Origin: an uncultured Porphyromonadaceae bacterium
GTDB taxonomy: Bacteria > Bacteroidota > Bacteroidia > Bacteroidales > Muribaculaceae
Direction of reading: 5' to 3'
Assembly (NCBI GenBank): GCA_902495245.1
Contig: CABUWI010000009.1
Coordinates: forward strand, 56,503-120,502
Length of the DNA stretch: 64,000 nt
The notes beneath the pieces were generated by a model that was not told the origin of the DNA, did no database searches, and was given only the letters and a program-made list of their open reading frames with translations. This document shows, one piece after another, positions 43,545-52,729 of the stretch (position 1 is the first letter of the stretch; every line of letters starts with the position of its first letter). Made by a program: the position numbers and the translations under genes.

Positions 43545-44073
43545 CGCCAACAAGTCCCTGCGCGAGGCTCTGCGCCTCATGGTCGAGGACTCTGCGCCCG
43601 CCCCGGGCTGGGAAGAGCGCGTGCTGGCCGCGGCGCCGAAACCGCGGCGCAGGCTCCGGCTCGTGCCGGGTATCGGCGCGGCCGCTGCCGTCGCCGCAGT
43701 GATTGTCGTCGTCGCACAGGCAGTAATGACCGGCGCCCCGAGCGGAGAGCGATGGCCGAAAGAAGCCGCGAACGCCGCCGGCCCGGAACCCGTATTGATG
43801 ATTGCACAGGCGCCCGAAGCGCCACAAGTTCCCTGCCGTCCCGAGCCTCGCCGCCAAACTCCGCACCGGGCCTCGACGTCAGGGGCGCTGCGCGTCATTC
43901 TGCCCGAACCGCTGCCCGAGCGGCGCGAACATGAGCCGGCGCAAAACGAGTTTGACATTCCCGTGGCCGACTACATCGACGAACTGCTGGCCGGCGAACT
44001 GCTCAAGGAGCAGGCGCTGATTCAATCGGTGATAGACCTCGATACAGACACCTCTTATACCCCTCTATATTGA
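43519..44073 (+). CDS. Probable anti-sigma factor, single-span membrane protein
   Basis: 184 residues. A short cytoplasmic part (1-50, with LREALRLMVEDSAPAPGWEERVLAAAP) is followed by one span (about 51-68, IGAAAAVAAVIVVVAQAV) and a Pro-rich periplasmic part of about 115 residues. The 26-base overlap with an ECF sigma gene and the topology are those of anti-sigma factors, but no zinc-binding motif of the ZAS type is visible. The call therefore rests mainly on context. Confidence 0.6.
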   Translation: MNAKNDIPDANKSLREALRLMVEDSAPAPGWEERVLAAAPKPRRRLRLVPGIGAAAAVAAVIVVVAQAVMTGAPSGERWPKEAANAAGPEPVLMIAQAPEAPQVPCRPEPRRQTPHRASTSGALRVILPEPLPERREHEPAQNEFDIPVADYIDELLAGELLKEQALIQSVIDLDTDTSYTPLY

Positions 44074-44075
44074 TT

Positions 44076-44999
44076 ATGAACCGCCTTCTATTCATCGCAA
44101 CCATCGCCGCATCGGTCGTCTCCGCCGCATCGGCCAAAGTGCCCGAGACGCTGCGACGCCAGTCCACCGACACCGACGCCATCGCCTTTTTCAACGCCAT
44201 GGACGACTTCGAGACCGCCAAGCCGGACGGCATGTCCTACGTAACCTACGACTCTTACCCCGACGGCACAAAGGTCATCATGCGTCGAATTGATTGCCGC
44301 CGCAACGACGATGAACCTCAGGAACGAATCTGCGCCGTGTTTGACTCGATTACGGCAAAACCGGACCCGAACCGTATTGCCATGCGCAACATATCCGGCA
44401 AGATGTCGCTTGTGAGAGTCTATAAAATGAAGGAATCGCCCAACGACAACACAATCGACCTCTCGTCAAACAGCGGCTCGGTCGAAGCCGGCACATCTGC
44501 ATGCATCAACATTGTCAACGGAGTAACAATAGCCCAAAACTGGACAATCCACACCGACCACCCGCAGGGCGCCCCGAATCTCAAGAAACTGAACGACGCC
44601 ATCAACGCCTTGGCAAAGGAGAAAGACGCTATTCGCCAGTTCGACTATTCAGACGCCCCGTTCCCCAATACAGGCGGACTGCGCATGCGCAATCCGGAGC
44701 CGATAACCAACCATCTGGAATATGACCGCATATTCCTGCCCGACGCCTCGGTGCAGCAGTGGATTGACCTGCACCATACCTTCATGGAAAGCCTTGGGGC
44801 CGACGGCGACATCTCGCTGACCTACTATCGCCGATACCGCATGGTAACCCTTGTGGACATGGCGACAAAGACCATCTATGCCGCCGAGTTCCGCTCTAAC
44901 GCGTCCGAAGGCGGAAAGCCCGGCACACTCGCAATTCTCGTCGGCCACTACATCGAAGAACCTTTCCTCCCCGAAAACTGGGCAAGATTGCCTAAATAA
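44076..44999 (+). CDS. Secreted hypothetical protein of the sigma/anti-sigma cluster
   Basis: 307 residues from the ATG at 44076, just after the stop at 44073; a TTG at 44070 is in frame but gives a poorer start. A signal peptide (MNRLLFIATIAASVVSAASA) is clear. The mature chain contains a repeated-looking pattern around MSYVTYDSYPDGTKVIMRRIDC. I do not recognise a family. The next gene, an outer-membrane barrel, starts 15 nt later, so it may be a periplasmic partner of that barrel or of the anti-sigma factor. Confidence 0.65.
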   Translation: MNRLLFIATIAASVVSAASAKVPETLRRQSTDTDAIAFFNAMDDFETAKPDGMSYVTYDSYPDGTKVIMRRIDCRRNDDEPQERICAVFDSITAKPDPNRIAMRNISGKMSLVRVYKMKESPNDNTIDLSSNSGSVEAGTSACINIVNGVTIAQNWTIHTDHPQGAPNLKKLNDAINALAKEKDAIRQFDYSDAPFPNTGGLRMRNPEPITNHLEYDRIFLPDASVQQWIDLHHTFMESLGADGDISLTYYRRYRMVTLVDMATKTIYAAEFRSNASEGGKPGTLAILVGHYIEEPFLPENWARLPK

Positions 45000-45014
45000 C
45001 ATCTGACCATCATT

Positions 45015-47927
45015 ATGCGCAAACTCTTTGCGGCACTGCTGTTGGCAGTGCCGGGCACCCTCTTTGCCCAAAATTTCGTTACTTTCGCGCCGCTCAACTC
45101 GCTGACTAAAGAGCCGTTAGACTCTGTCTATGCTCGGCTCACCACCGTGCGCAATGACTCGGTGATTCCATGGGCCGCCGACACTCTGAGGCTGAACAGC
45201 CGCCAAAGCTGCAGCTTTGTCTACCCCAAAGGCGCGGGCACCTACACCCTGACGCTCTCGGCGCCCGGCTATGCCGAGTCGGCGCCGCGCACATTCACCG
45301 TGAAGAAAACCACCGCCTATTTCCACACCGCCCTGGGCAACATCTTGCTTGACCGCGACTATTCAAGAGCACTGAATGAGGTAACCGTAACTGCCACGAA
45401 AATCAAGATGGTGATGAAGGGCGACACGATTGTCTATAACGCCGACGCCTTTCAGCTGGCCGAAGGCTCCGTGCTCGACGAGCTTATACGCCAGCTGCCG
45501 GGCGCGCAGCTCGACGAGGGCGGCGTCATCAAGGTGAACGGCAAGCAGGTGAGCTCGCTGTTGGTCAACGGCCGCGACTTCTTCAAGGGCGACCCGATGG
45601 TTGCGCTGCGCAACCTGCCGGCCTATACGGTCAACACGGTCAAGGTCTACGAAAAAGAGCCCGACTATGCCTCGCTGGTCAAGACCAACGACAAGAAACC
45701 GGAGTATCCGCTGGTCATGGACGTGAACCTCAAGAAGCAGTTCAACGTCGGCTGGCTCGGCAACGTCGAGGGCGGCTACGGCACGGGCAACCGCTACATT
45801 GGCCGCGCATTCGCCATGGGCTACACCAACAGCACGCAAATCGGCCTCTTCGCCAACTTCAACAACATCAGCAACACATCGTCGGCGGCAAACACGGGCG
45901 AATGGAACCGCGGCTGGGGCGCAAACGGCGAACTGACACTGAAATTTTTCGGCGCGAATGTCAACTGGGAAAAGAAGCAGGAAAAATACACCCATAAAAT
46001 CGACGCGAGCGCCAAGGTTACGCGCGAGGACCGGAAATTTGAAAACGGTTCGGCCTCGACCAGCTATTATGAGAGCGGCGACCGCTACGGCCGCTCGCAG
46101 CAGACGTCGAAGGAGGGGAAGACCCACGTCTGGCTCGACGGCAGCTACTCGCTGAGAGCGCCGAAATATTACCTGCACGTCTCGCCCTTCTGGGAGTACA
46201 TGCACACCCGCCGCGACGGCCTGAGCCGCTCGGCGCAGTTCACGGCGCCGCCTCGCGAGAGCTACCGCTCGGCCTCGCTCGACTCGCTCTTCATGGCGCC
46301 CGGCTCGCCCGAGCTTGAGCGCATCACCCTGCTGCGCAGCCGCGAGGTCAGCGCCTCCACCAACTCGCAACATTACATGTATCTCAACTGGAACTGGCGC
46401 TACCGCCGTTTCAACTTCAACGGCAACGAGAGCTACCGCCGCGAAACCGCCGACGGCCACAGCATCTACACGCTCAACTACACCGACCCCGCACTGCAGG
46501 CCGACAATCAATATCAGCGCGTCTACACCCCCACACGCAACACGAGCTACAACCTCACCTTTCACGGCGACTACAACTTCTGGGCCGGCTCGGAGAGCAA
46601 ATTCGTGCACTGGCAGTTCATTCCGAGCTACGACTACCGCCGCTCTTACACCTCGGCCAACAATCCGCGCTATCGTCTTGACCGCCTCGAAGGCTGGGGC
46701 GCCGACTCCGACCGACCGCTCACGTCGGTGCCCTCGAGCCGCACGGAAATCGAGCTGGCCATCGACCGGCAGAACTCGCTGCGCACGACCCGCACCGTCG
46801 AGAGCCACACCCCGGGGCTGCAGGCAATCTACGGCATCTTCTGGCACGACGACCGCGACAAGTTCTATGTCATTCCGCAATTCACAGACCACATTGAGGC
46901 CGAACGCCTGCACTACGTCAAGCCGGCCGGCGACACCGACCTGCGCCTTGCCCGCACAACCCACTCGCTGCAGCCAAGCATGTTCATCAGCTTTGACTCG
47001 GAACGCGAAGGCCATGAGTGCTATTTTCAGACCACCTACAATTACCGCTCGGTCAGTCCCGATTTGCTTGACATGATCGAGACGGTCGACGACTCAAATC
47101 CGCTCTACGTCCGCCTCGGCAATCCCGGCCTGCAACGCAGCCACCGGCACGAAGCGCGCATATATGGCCGTTACCGAGACAAGAAACACAATGCCGGCTT
47201 TGACTTCTCGACATGGTATACCCTTAACCGCGGCATGGTCTCCACGGCCATTTTCTACAACCCTCAGACCGGCGTCACGACCGCGCGGCCGATGAACATC
47301 AACGGCAATTGGGAGCTCACCGGCAATATCGGCGGCTACAAATATGCCGAAAAGGCTCAGATGTGGTGCAACATCGGCGTGAACTATAACCACGCGGCCG
47401 ACTACATCTCCGAAACCGCCGTGCCTCAGCGCTCCATTGTCCACAACTGGAACACCTACGCCAAAGCCGCCTTCACTCTCGACTTCCGCGGCAGCAACAA
47501 CCTGAAGGTCGAGTTCAACCCCGTGTGGCTGCGCCAGTACTCCTCGCGCGCCAACTTCACGGCCACCTCGGCCTGGAACTTCAACTACGGCCTGACGCTC
47601 ACGCTCAACGAGCTGATTCCGTGGAACATCAAGTTCTCCACCTCGCTGCAGTTCCGCTCGCGCACGGGCTATAACTCAGCCGAAATGAACAAGACGGAAT
47701 ATGTCTGGAACGCGCAGTTGAGCAAGGTGATTGCCTCGCACTGGACGGTGAGCGTCGAAGGCTTCGACATTCTCGGCAGCGTCAAGAACATCTCGCGCAC
47801 GCTCAACTCGCAGGGCTACTACGAAAACTGGTACAGCGCCCTACCCTCCTACGTCATGCTCAAACTCGCCTACCGCTTCCAAATCTATCCCAAAAACGCG
47901 AAAAAACCGGAAGAGGCCGCGCGTTGA
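45015..47927 (+). CDS. Outer-membrane beta-barrel protein, TonB-receptor-like (OMP_b-brl_3 type)
   Basis: 970 residues. The signal peptide MRKLFAALLLAVPGTLFAQ is followed by a carboxypeptidase-regulatory-like beta domain (about 25-110). A plug-like region follows (LNEVTVTATKIKMVMKGDTIVYNADAF...LIRQLPGAQLDEGGVIKVNGKQVSSLLVNGRDFF). A large barrel ends near ALPSYVMLKLAYRFQIYP. There is no SusD partner next to it. The ECF sigma/anti-sigma genes upstream suggest regulated expression, perhaps through envelope signalling. Substrate unknown. Confidence 0.88.
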   Translation: MRKLFAALLLAVPGTLFAQNFVTFAPLNSLTKEPLDSVYARLTTVRNDSVIPWAADTLRLNSRQSCSFVYPKGAGTYTLTLSAPGYAESAPRTFTVKKTTAYFHTALGNILLDRDYSRALNEVTVTATKIKMVMKGDTIVYNADAFQLAEGSVLDELIRQLPGAQLDEGGVIKVNGKQVSSLLVNGRDFFKGDPMVALRNLPAYTVNTVKVYEKEPDYASLVKTNDKKPEYPLVMDVNLKKQFNVGWLGNVEGGYGTGNRYIGRAFAMGYTNSTQIGLFANFNNISNTSSAANTGEWNRGWGANGELTLKFFGANVNWEKKQEKYTHKIDASAKVTREDRKFENGSASTSYYESGDRYGRSQQTSKEGKTHVWLDGSYSLRAPKYYLHVSPFWEYMHTRRDGLSRSAQFTAPPRESYRSASLDSLFMAPGSPELERITLLRSREVSASTNSQHYMYLNWNWRYRRFNFNGNESYRRETADGHSIYTLNYTDPALQADNQYQRVYTPTRNTSYNLTFHGDYNFWAGSESKFVHWQFIPSYDYRRSYTSANNPRYRLDRLEGWGADSDRPLTSVPSSRTEIELAIDRQNSLRTTRTVESHTPGLQAIYGIFWHDDRDKFYVIPQFTDHIEAERLHYVKPAGDTDLRLARTTHSLQPSMFISFDSEREGHECYFQTTYNYRSVSPDLLDMIETVDDSNPLYVRLGNPGLQRSHRHEARIYGRYRDKKHNAGFDFSTWYTLNRGMVSTAIFYNPQTGVTTARPMNINGNWELTGNIGGYKYAEKAQMWCNIGVNYNHAADYISETAVPQRSIVHNWNTYAKAAFTLDFRGSNNLKVEFNPVWLRQYSSRANFTATSAWNFNYGLTLTLNELIPWNIKFSTSLQFRSRTGYNSAEMNKTEYVWNAQLSKVIASHWTVSVEGFDILGSVKNISRTLNSQGYYENWYSALPSYVMLKLAYRFQIYPKNAKKPEEAAR

Positions 47928-47951
47928 TTTGGTTTTTTGCGGAGAATGGGG

Positions 47952-47959
47952 TATATTTG
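47952..47959 (+). promoter_or_regulatory. -7 promoter box for glgB
   Basis: TATATTTG, 24 nt before the ATG at 47984. Confidence 0.65.
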
Positions 47960-47983
47960 TAGGCAACTTTAACTCTTATTTCC

Positions 47984-50020
47984 ATGAAAACAGAAAAGAA
48001 ACAGCGCAAATCGCGCCTGAAACTCATCAAGAACGACCCGTGGCTGGAGCCGTTCGCGCCGGCCATCGAGGGGCGCCATGAAGACGCCGTGCGCAAGGAG
48101 GCGGAGCTGACACAGGCCGCAGGCTCACTGACTGAGTTTGCCAACGCCCACAATTATTTCGGGCTTCACCGCGAGGCCGACGGCCGGTGGGTGTTCCGCG
48201 AGTGGGCGCCTAACGCCACGGCAATTACCCTCATCGGCGATTTCAGCAACTGGAAGCCTATGAAGAAGTATGCGCTGACCCGGCTGAAGAAGAGCAACGG
48301 CGTGTGGGAGGGCACTTTCCCGGCGTCGGCCATGGCCCACGGCCAGTTCTACAAGATGCTGGTTGAATGGCCCGGCGGTTCGGGCGAGCGCATTCCGGCA
48401 TATGCCACCCGAGTGGTGCAGGCCGGCGACACGCCGATTTTCTCGGCTCAGGTCTGGGCGCCCGAAGTGCCTTATAAGTGGAAAAAGAAATCGTTCCGAC
48501 CCAAGACCGACCCGCTGCTCATCTACGAGTGCCACATCGGCATGGCCCAGGAGAAGGAGGGCATCGGCACGTATGAGGAGTTCCGCCGGAACATCTTGCC
48601 GCGCATCGACAAGGACGGCTATAACTGCATTCAGATCATGGCGATTCAAGAACACCCCTACTACGGGTCGTTCGGCTACCACGTGAGCAGCTTCTTCGCC
48701 GCGTCGAGCAAGTTCGGCACGCCCGAAGAGCTGAAGGCGCTGATTGACGACGCCCACGGCCGCGGCATCGCCGTCATCATGGACATCGTGCACTCTCACG
48801 CCGTCAAGAACGAGGTCGAAGGCCTCGGCCGCCTCGACGGCTCGCCCGACCTCTACTTCTACGGCGACGGGCGCCGCGAGCACCCGGCGTGGGATTCGCT
48901 CTGCTTCGACTACGGCAAGGACGAGGTGCTGCACTTCCTGCTGAGCAACTGCAAATACTGGCTCGACGAATATCACTTCGACGGTTTCCGCTTTGACGGC
49001 GTAACGTCGATGCTCTACTATAACCACGGCCTCGGACAGGCCTTCGGCGGATATGACGACTATTATAACGGCGGCCAGGACGTCAACGCAATCACCTATC
49101 TGACGCTGGCCAACAAGCTGATTCACGAGGTCAATCCGCGCGCAATCACCATTGCCGAAGAGATGAGCGGCATGCCCGGTCTGGCCGTGCCCTTCGCCTG
49201 GGGCGGCATCGGCTTCGACTACCGCATGGCCATGGGCATTCCCGACTACTGGATCAAGACCCTCAAGGAGAAGAAGGACGAAGACTGGCACCCCACCTCA
49301 ATTTTCTGGGAGCTGACCAACCGCCGCGCCGACGAGAAGACCATCAGCTATGTCGAGAGCCACGACCAGGCGCTCGTGGGCGACAAGACGGTGATTTTCC
49401 GCCTGATGGACGCCGACATGTACTGGCACATGAGCCGCGACGACCAGAATCCTGTCATTGCGCGCGGCATGGCCCTGCACAAGATGATTCGCCTCGTAAC
49501 GCTGGCCACAATCAACGGCGGCTATCTCAACTTCATGGGCAACGAATGGGGCCACCCCGAGTGGATTGACTTCCCGCGCGAGGGCAACGGCTGGAGCTAC
49601 AAATATGCCCGCCGCCAGTGGGACCTGGTCAACGCCGACTATCTGAAATATTTCATGCTCAACGACTTCGACAACGCCATGATTCACCTTGTCAGCGGCG
49701 CCGGGAAGTTCGAGAAGCAACCCGTGGTGAAACTGTGGGAGAAAGACTCCGACCAGGTGCTGGCCTTTATGCGCGGCGACCTCGTGTTCGTGTTCAACTT
49801 CTCGCCCACTCAGGCCTATGACGGCTACGGCATTCTGGCGCCCGCGGGCGAGTATGCCGGCGTGCTGTCGACCGACCAGCCAGAATTCGGCGGCTACGGC
49901 AACATAGACCTGCAGACGCACCATCTGACGCAGTTCGATCAACTCTACGCCCCCGTGGGCCGCGAGTGGCTCAAGCTCTACCTGCCGCCCCGCACGGCCA
50001 TGGTTCTGCGCAAGCTCTGA
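47984..50020 (+). CDS. glgB: 1,4-alpha-glucan branching enzyme
   Basis: 678 residues. It introduces alpha-1,6 branches into glycogen. An N-terminal CBM48-like module (about 45-140, GLHREADGRWVFREWAPNATA) precedes a GH13 barrel. The catalytic-type motifs are DGFRFDGVTSM (nucleophile Asp), TIAEEMSGMPG (acid/base Glu) and VESHDQALVG. A C-terminal all-beta domain ends MVLRKL. It is eukaryote-like in layout, as in other Bacteroidetes. The stop codon is followed directly by palindromic element B. Confidence 0.95.
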   Translation: MKTEKKQRKSRLKLIKNDPWLEPFAPAIEGRHEDAVRKEAELTQAAGSLTEFANAHNYFGLHREADGRWVFREWAPNATAITLIGDFSNWKPMKKYALTRLKKSNGVWEGTFPASAMAHGQFYKMLVEWPGGSGERIPAYATRVVQAGDTPIFSAQVWAPEVPYKWKKKSFRPKTDPLLIYECHIGMAQEKEGIGTYEEFRRNILPRIDKDGYNCIQIMAIQEHPYYGSFGYHVSSFFAASSKFGTPEELKALIDDAHGRGIAVIMDIVHSHAVKNEVEGLGRLDGSPDLYFYGDGRREHPAWDSLCFDYGKDEVLHFLLSNCKYWLDEYHFDGFRFDGVTSMLYYNHGLGQAFGGYDDYYNGGQDVNAITYLTLANKLIHEVNPRAITIAEEMSGMPGLAVPFAWGGIGFDYRMAMGIPDYWIKTLKEKKDEDWHPTSIFWELTNRRADEKTISYVESHDQALVGDKTVIFRLMDADMYWHMSRDDQNPVIARGMALHKMIRLVTLATINGGYLNFMGNEWGHPEWIDFPREGNGWSYKYARRQWDLVNADYLKYFMLNDFDNAMIHLVSGAGKFEKQPVVKLWEKDSDQVLAFMRGDLVFVFNFSPTQAYDGYGILAPAGEYAGVLSTDQPEFGGYGNIDLQTHHLTQFDQLYAPVGREWLKLYLPPRTAMVLRKL

Positions 50021-50106
50021 CCGATTCATGAATCAACCGCCCGCCGCGACACATAATCGGCTGTTGCACTTGTCGAAACGGCGGGCGGTCCATGAACCGC
50101 CCCTAC
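50021..50106. repeat. Dispersed palindromic element, copy B (left arm degenerate)
   Basis: The right arm (50079-50106) contains GGGCGGTCCATGAACCGCCC and ends CCCTAC, nearly the same as the right arm of copy C. The left arm is eroded and begins directly after the glgB stop; only CCGCCCGCCG (50038-50047) pairs well. The spacer holds TAATCGGCTGTTGCACTTG, alignable to the core of the other copies. It lies between the convergent genes glgB and the DUF2490 gene. Confidence 0.85.
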
Positions 50107-50132
50107 ACTTGAAACCGACAGGTTTTTATCCG

Positions 50133-50169
50133 AAACGGGGCGCTCCGCAATATGCAGGGCGCCCCGAGT
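50133..50169. terminator. Bidirectional-type hairpin between glgB and the DUF2490 gene
   Basis: GGGGCGC and GCGCCCC form a stem flanked by AAAC and GTTT, so T tracts exist on both strands, though short. It could end transcripts from both sides. Confidence 0.55.
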
Positions 50170-50186
50170 TTGTTCCATTGCCCGGG

Positions 50187-50954
50187 TCAGAGGCTGAAGG
50201 AGTAGACCAGGCCGATGGTGTGGTGCATTTCGCGCTCGTCGGCGTCGGTCGTGTTGGCGTAGCGGTAGAAGATGTCGAGGTCGTTGTGCTTGTTGATGCG
50301 GAACTCCGTGCCGGCGGTGAGGCGCCATTTGTCGCAGAACTTGCCGCCTTCGGTCAGCTTGTCGGTGTGGTTGACATCGCTCAGCAGCGAGTATAGCTCG
50401 ACCGAGAGATGAGGAGTCCAGCGGCATTTCTTGTAGGGCTTGAATTCGGCCTGCAGGCGGCTGCGCAGAATGTGTTTGCTCTTCGAGTCGATGGTGCGGT
50501 TGCCGGCGGGGGCGCCTTCGTCGTCGAAGCGGGGAATCAGATGGGAGGGGCGATAGGTGTACTGATAGCGCTCGCGCAGGCTCAGGGTGAACTTGCCGCC
50601 GAGTTTCAGCGAGCCGGTGGCGCTGAGGCTGACGCGATGTTTCGAGTCCCAGTAGTCGCCATAGGTGTAGCCCTTGTTTGTAACTCCGGCCAGCGACTGC
50701 GCCTGAATGAACTTGTATTGCACGCCGACCTTTAGCCACTTCAGCGGCTTGTAGCCGACGTTGGCGGCAACAGACCACTGTTCGGTGTGGTCAAACCAGT
50801 CCATGGTGCGATATTCAGCCTCGGCACCGGCCGAGAAGCCCAGGGGCAACTTGGCCGAGAATTCGGCGCCGCCGAGCAGGGTCTGGGCCTGCAGAGCGGT
50901 TGCCGGGAATGCGACGGCACATACGGCCGCCGCGAGTCTTGAAAGCAGTTTCAT
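50187..50954 (-). CDS. DUF2490 outer-membrane barrel-like protein
   Basis: 255 residues with a signal peptide (MKLLSRLAAAVCAVAFPATALQA). Short amphipathic beta strands run throughout (GAEAEYRTMDWFDHTEQWSV, KVGVQYKFIQ, DLDIFYRYANTTD) and the end is GLVYSFSL with a C-terminal aromatic. It fits DUF2490, predicted small outer-membrane barrels of unknown function. It is the third gene of an operon with a VTC-domain protein and a DUF4956 protein; the same neighbours occur together in other Bacteroidetes as far as I know. Confidence 0.78.
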   Translation of the reverse strand: MKLLSRLAAAVCAVAFPATALQAQTLLGGAEFSAKLPLGFSAGAEAEYRTMDWFDHTEQWSVAANVGYKPLKWLKVGVQYKFIQAQSLAGVTNKGYTYGDYWDSKHRVSLSATGSLKLGGKFTLSLRERYQYTYRPSHLIPRFDDEGAPAGNRTIDSKSKHILRSRLQAEFKPYKKCRWTPHLSVELYSLLSDVNHTDKLTEGGKFCDKWRLTAGTEFRINKHNDLDIFYRYANTTDADEREMHHTIGLVYSFSL

Positions 50955-50959
50955 GATGT

Positions 50960-51658
50960 TTATTGCCCCTCTTTGGGAAATTTAAGGAGATTGTCGACGG
51001 TGTTCACTCCGGAGTCGACGGGAATGTAGTAGACCTTGAGCATGGCCGTGTCGCGCAGAAAGTCGATGTGGCCCACCTCGATTCGGCGAATGTCAAGTCC
51101 GGTGCGCTTCTTGAGGTCTTCGGTGAGTTCGTCCATGCGCTCGGGGGCGGTGAGCTCGGGGCGGTCGTAGAGCACGAGCTTGCAGGCCACGTGCTTGATC
51201 CAGCGCGAGCTTTCGCAAATCCATATCCAGCCGACAAAGAGCACGTTGGCGGCCAGCGCCTCCATCAGATGCGAGGCCAGGGCGTTGATGACGGAGATGG
51301 CGATGATTACGAACAGATAGGTCATTTCGCGCACGGGCATCGACTCGGTCCTATAGCGTATGATGCCGAAAATGGCAAACAGGCCCAGCGCGAAGCCCAC
51401 CTTGATTTTGACTCCGCCAAGCAGATAGATCAGAAAGAAGATGCTGACCGAAATCAGCGAAAAGGTGAAATAATAGTCCTTGCGGCGGCTCTTGGGGTAG
51501 TAGAGCAGATGAATGATGCAGGTAACCACGATTGCGTTGAACGCAAAACGGATAAGCAGTTCCCACATGTCCATGGCGCTGAATCCGTTGGGGTCGATGA
51601 GATCCCACAGCGAAGAGTGCTTGGCCACGGCGGGTACGGGGTCGAGAATTTCGTCCAT
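50960..51658 (-). CDS. DUF4956 membrane protein
   Basis: 232 residues with four membrane spans between about residues 28 and 150. The central motif GFALGLFAIFGIIRYRTESMPVREMTYLFVIIAISVINAL is the hallmark of DUF4956. A soluble C-terminal domain of about 80 residues follows. Its function is not established, but DUF4956 genes are repeatedly found beside VTC-type polyphosphate polymerase domains, as here, where the start overlaps the end of that gene by one base. A role in export or assembly of the product is inference. Confidence 0.85.
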   Translation of the reverse strand: MDEILDPVPAVAKHSSLWDLIDPNGFSAMDMWELLIRFAFNAIVVTCIIHLLYYPKSRRKDYYFTFSLISVSIFFLIYLLGGVKIKVGFALGLFAIFGIIRYRTESMPVREMTYLFVIIAISVINALASHLMEALAANVLFVGWIWICESSRWIKHVACKLVLYDRPELTAPERMDELTEDLKKRTGLDIRRIEVGHIDFLRDTAMLKVYYIPVDSGVNTVDNLLKFPKEGQ

Positions 51659-52440
51659 TATTCTGTTTGATTTAAGGTTATATTCTTTGATTGGTCAATG
51701 AGTTTGCCGACATAGCGCAGGCGCTCGTTGAATCGGTTGCGCTTCAGGGCCGGATTGGTCAGGGCCATGCCGATGCAATATTTGCTGAAACCGTTCTGAT
51801 GAATGCGCAGCTGCTTGAGCAGGTCGAGCACCGGCGAGTGGGTCAGGCCGTCGCGCTTGACCTCGATGATTACCAGCGGCCCCATCTCGCGGTCAAGGCC
51901 GGTCTGCTCGTTGTGAAAGCGGAGGTCGAGGTCAATGGTGAGCCGCTCGGTCATCGCGTCGTTCACCATCGTGATGCGACGGAAGGCGTTGCTCAGCTGC
52001 GGCACCAGGCGGCAGGCGCCGTAGCGCGACTTCTGTATCAGAAACGTGCGATACACGTCCTTGTCGAGGTCGGGCGTGCGCTCGGGCAGCTGCATGCGCT
52101 TCTTGTCGGTGCGCCCCTTGTTGTTTTTGCGCTTGACCTCCAGAAACGCCACCCCCGAGCTCTCATAGCGGCGCACGCGGATTTTCTGGCGCCCCTTGCG
52201 GCCGCGCTGATGCTGGGCATACATGTCGCAGTCGGGCGTGTCGAAATAGAGCGTCGTATACGGCATCAGCCGCCGGCCATCGATTTCCTGAATGGTATAG
52301 CGGTCGGCCGCCAGCCGCAACAGGCATTCGAGCCTGTCGACCGTGGTGACGAATTTGGTGTCGACCCGGTTCAGGAGTTTCACCTTGCCCATTTCGGCAA
52401 GCGACACGCAACGATAATTGTCAAGCAACTGCTGTAACAT
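51658..52440 (-). CDS. VTC-domain (polyphosphate polymerase-like) protein
   Basis: 260 residues from the ATG at 52440; a GTG two codons upstream is in frame. It shows the basic and acidic pattern of VTC/CYTH-like tunnels: LLNRVDTKFVTT near the start, TLYFDTPDCDMYAQHQRGRKGRQKIRVRRYE, FLEVKRKNNKGRTDKKR, and the C-terminal VIEVKRDG. In eukaryotes the fold makes polyphosphate from ATP; in bacteria the product is mostly untested. It is coupled to the DUF4956 gene. Confidence 0.85.
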   Translation of the reverse strand: MLQQLLDNYRCVSLAEMGKVKLLNRVDTKFVTTVDRLECLLRLAADRYTIQEIDGRRLMPYTTLYFDTPDCDMYAQHQRGRKGRQKIRVRRYESSGVAFLEVKRKNNKGRTDKKRMQLPERTPDLDKDVYRTFLIQKSRYGACRLVPQLSNAFRRITMVNDAMTERLTIDLDLRFHNEQTGLDREMGPLVIIEVKRDGLTHSPVLDLLKQLRIHQNGFSKYCIGMALTNPALKRNRFNERLRYVGKLIDQSKNITLNQTE

Positions 52441-52445
52441 CGCCA

Positions 52446-52453
52446 CTAAGTTA
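52446..52453 (-). promoter_or_regulatory. Probable -7 promoter box for the VTC operon
   Basis: TAACTTAG on the minus strand, one base off the TAACTTTG form, 5 nt before the ATG at 52440. Confidence 0.4.
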
Positions 52454-52567
52454 CGACTTTTTAATGAAAATGCAAAAATTTCTTCACATCGGCCATGAAC
52501 CTTTTCGCCGCCGCCGTGTTGTAAAGATATAGCAACAATACTTTTTCATTGTGAAGAAAATGTGATA

Positions 52568-52626
52568 ATGATTGGTTTATTATTTGGCGAGGAGCAGCTG
52601 TGAAGCCGCTCCTCGACTATTTTTCG
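52568..52626 (+). terminator. Terminator on the plus strand with an overlapping 11-codon ORF
   Basis: CGAGGAGC (52588-52595) pairs with GCTCCTCG (52608-52615) and is followed by ACTATTTTTCG. No annotated plus-strand gene precedes it. An 11-codon ORF (MIGLLFGEEQL, 52568-52603) ends inside the hairpin. This may mark a short untranslated transcript, a small peptide or a relic; I cannot decide. Confidence 0.45.
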
Positions 52627-52671
52627 CCCCGGCCAAGGCGCCACGCGCCATGACCGGGTTAACCAATTGAT

Positions 52672-52716
52672 GATGCCCTGCGGGCATCGTTTTGCGACCG
52701 AATTGCCTGAAAGGCA
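52672..52716. repeat. Two small hairpins in the repeat-rich gap
   Basis: GATGCCC-TGC-GGGCATC (52672-52688, followed by GTTTT) and TGCCT-GAA-AGGCA (52704-52716). They resemble the arms of the palindromic element family, being short self-complementary words around a 3-nt loop, but lack the TAGGG/CCCTA ends. Confidence 0.6.
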
Positions 52717-52729
52717 TTATCTTGTGTCA

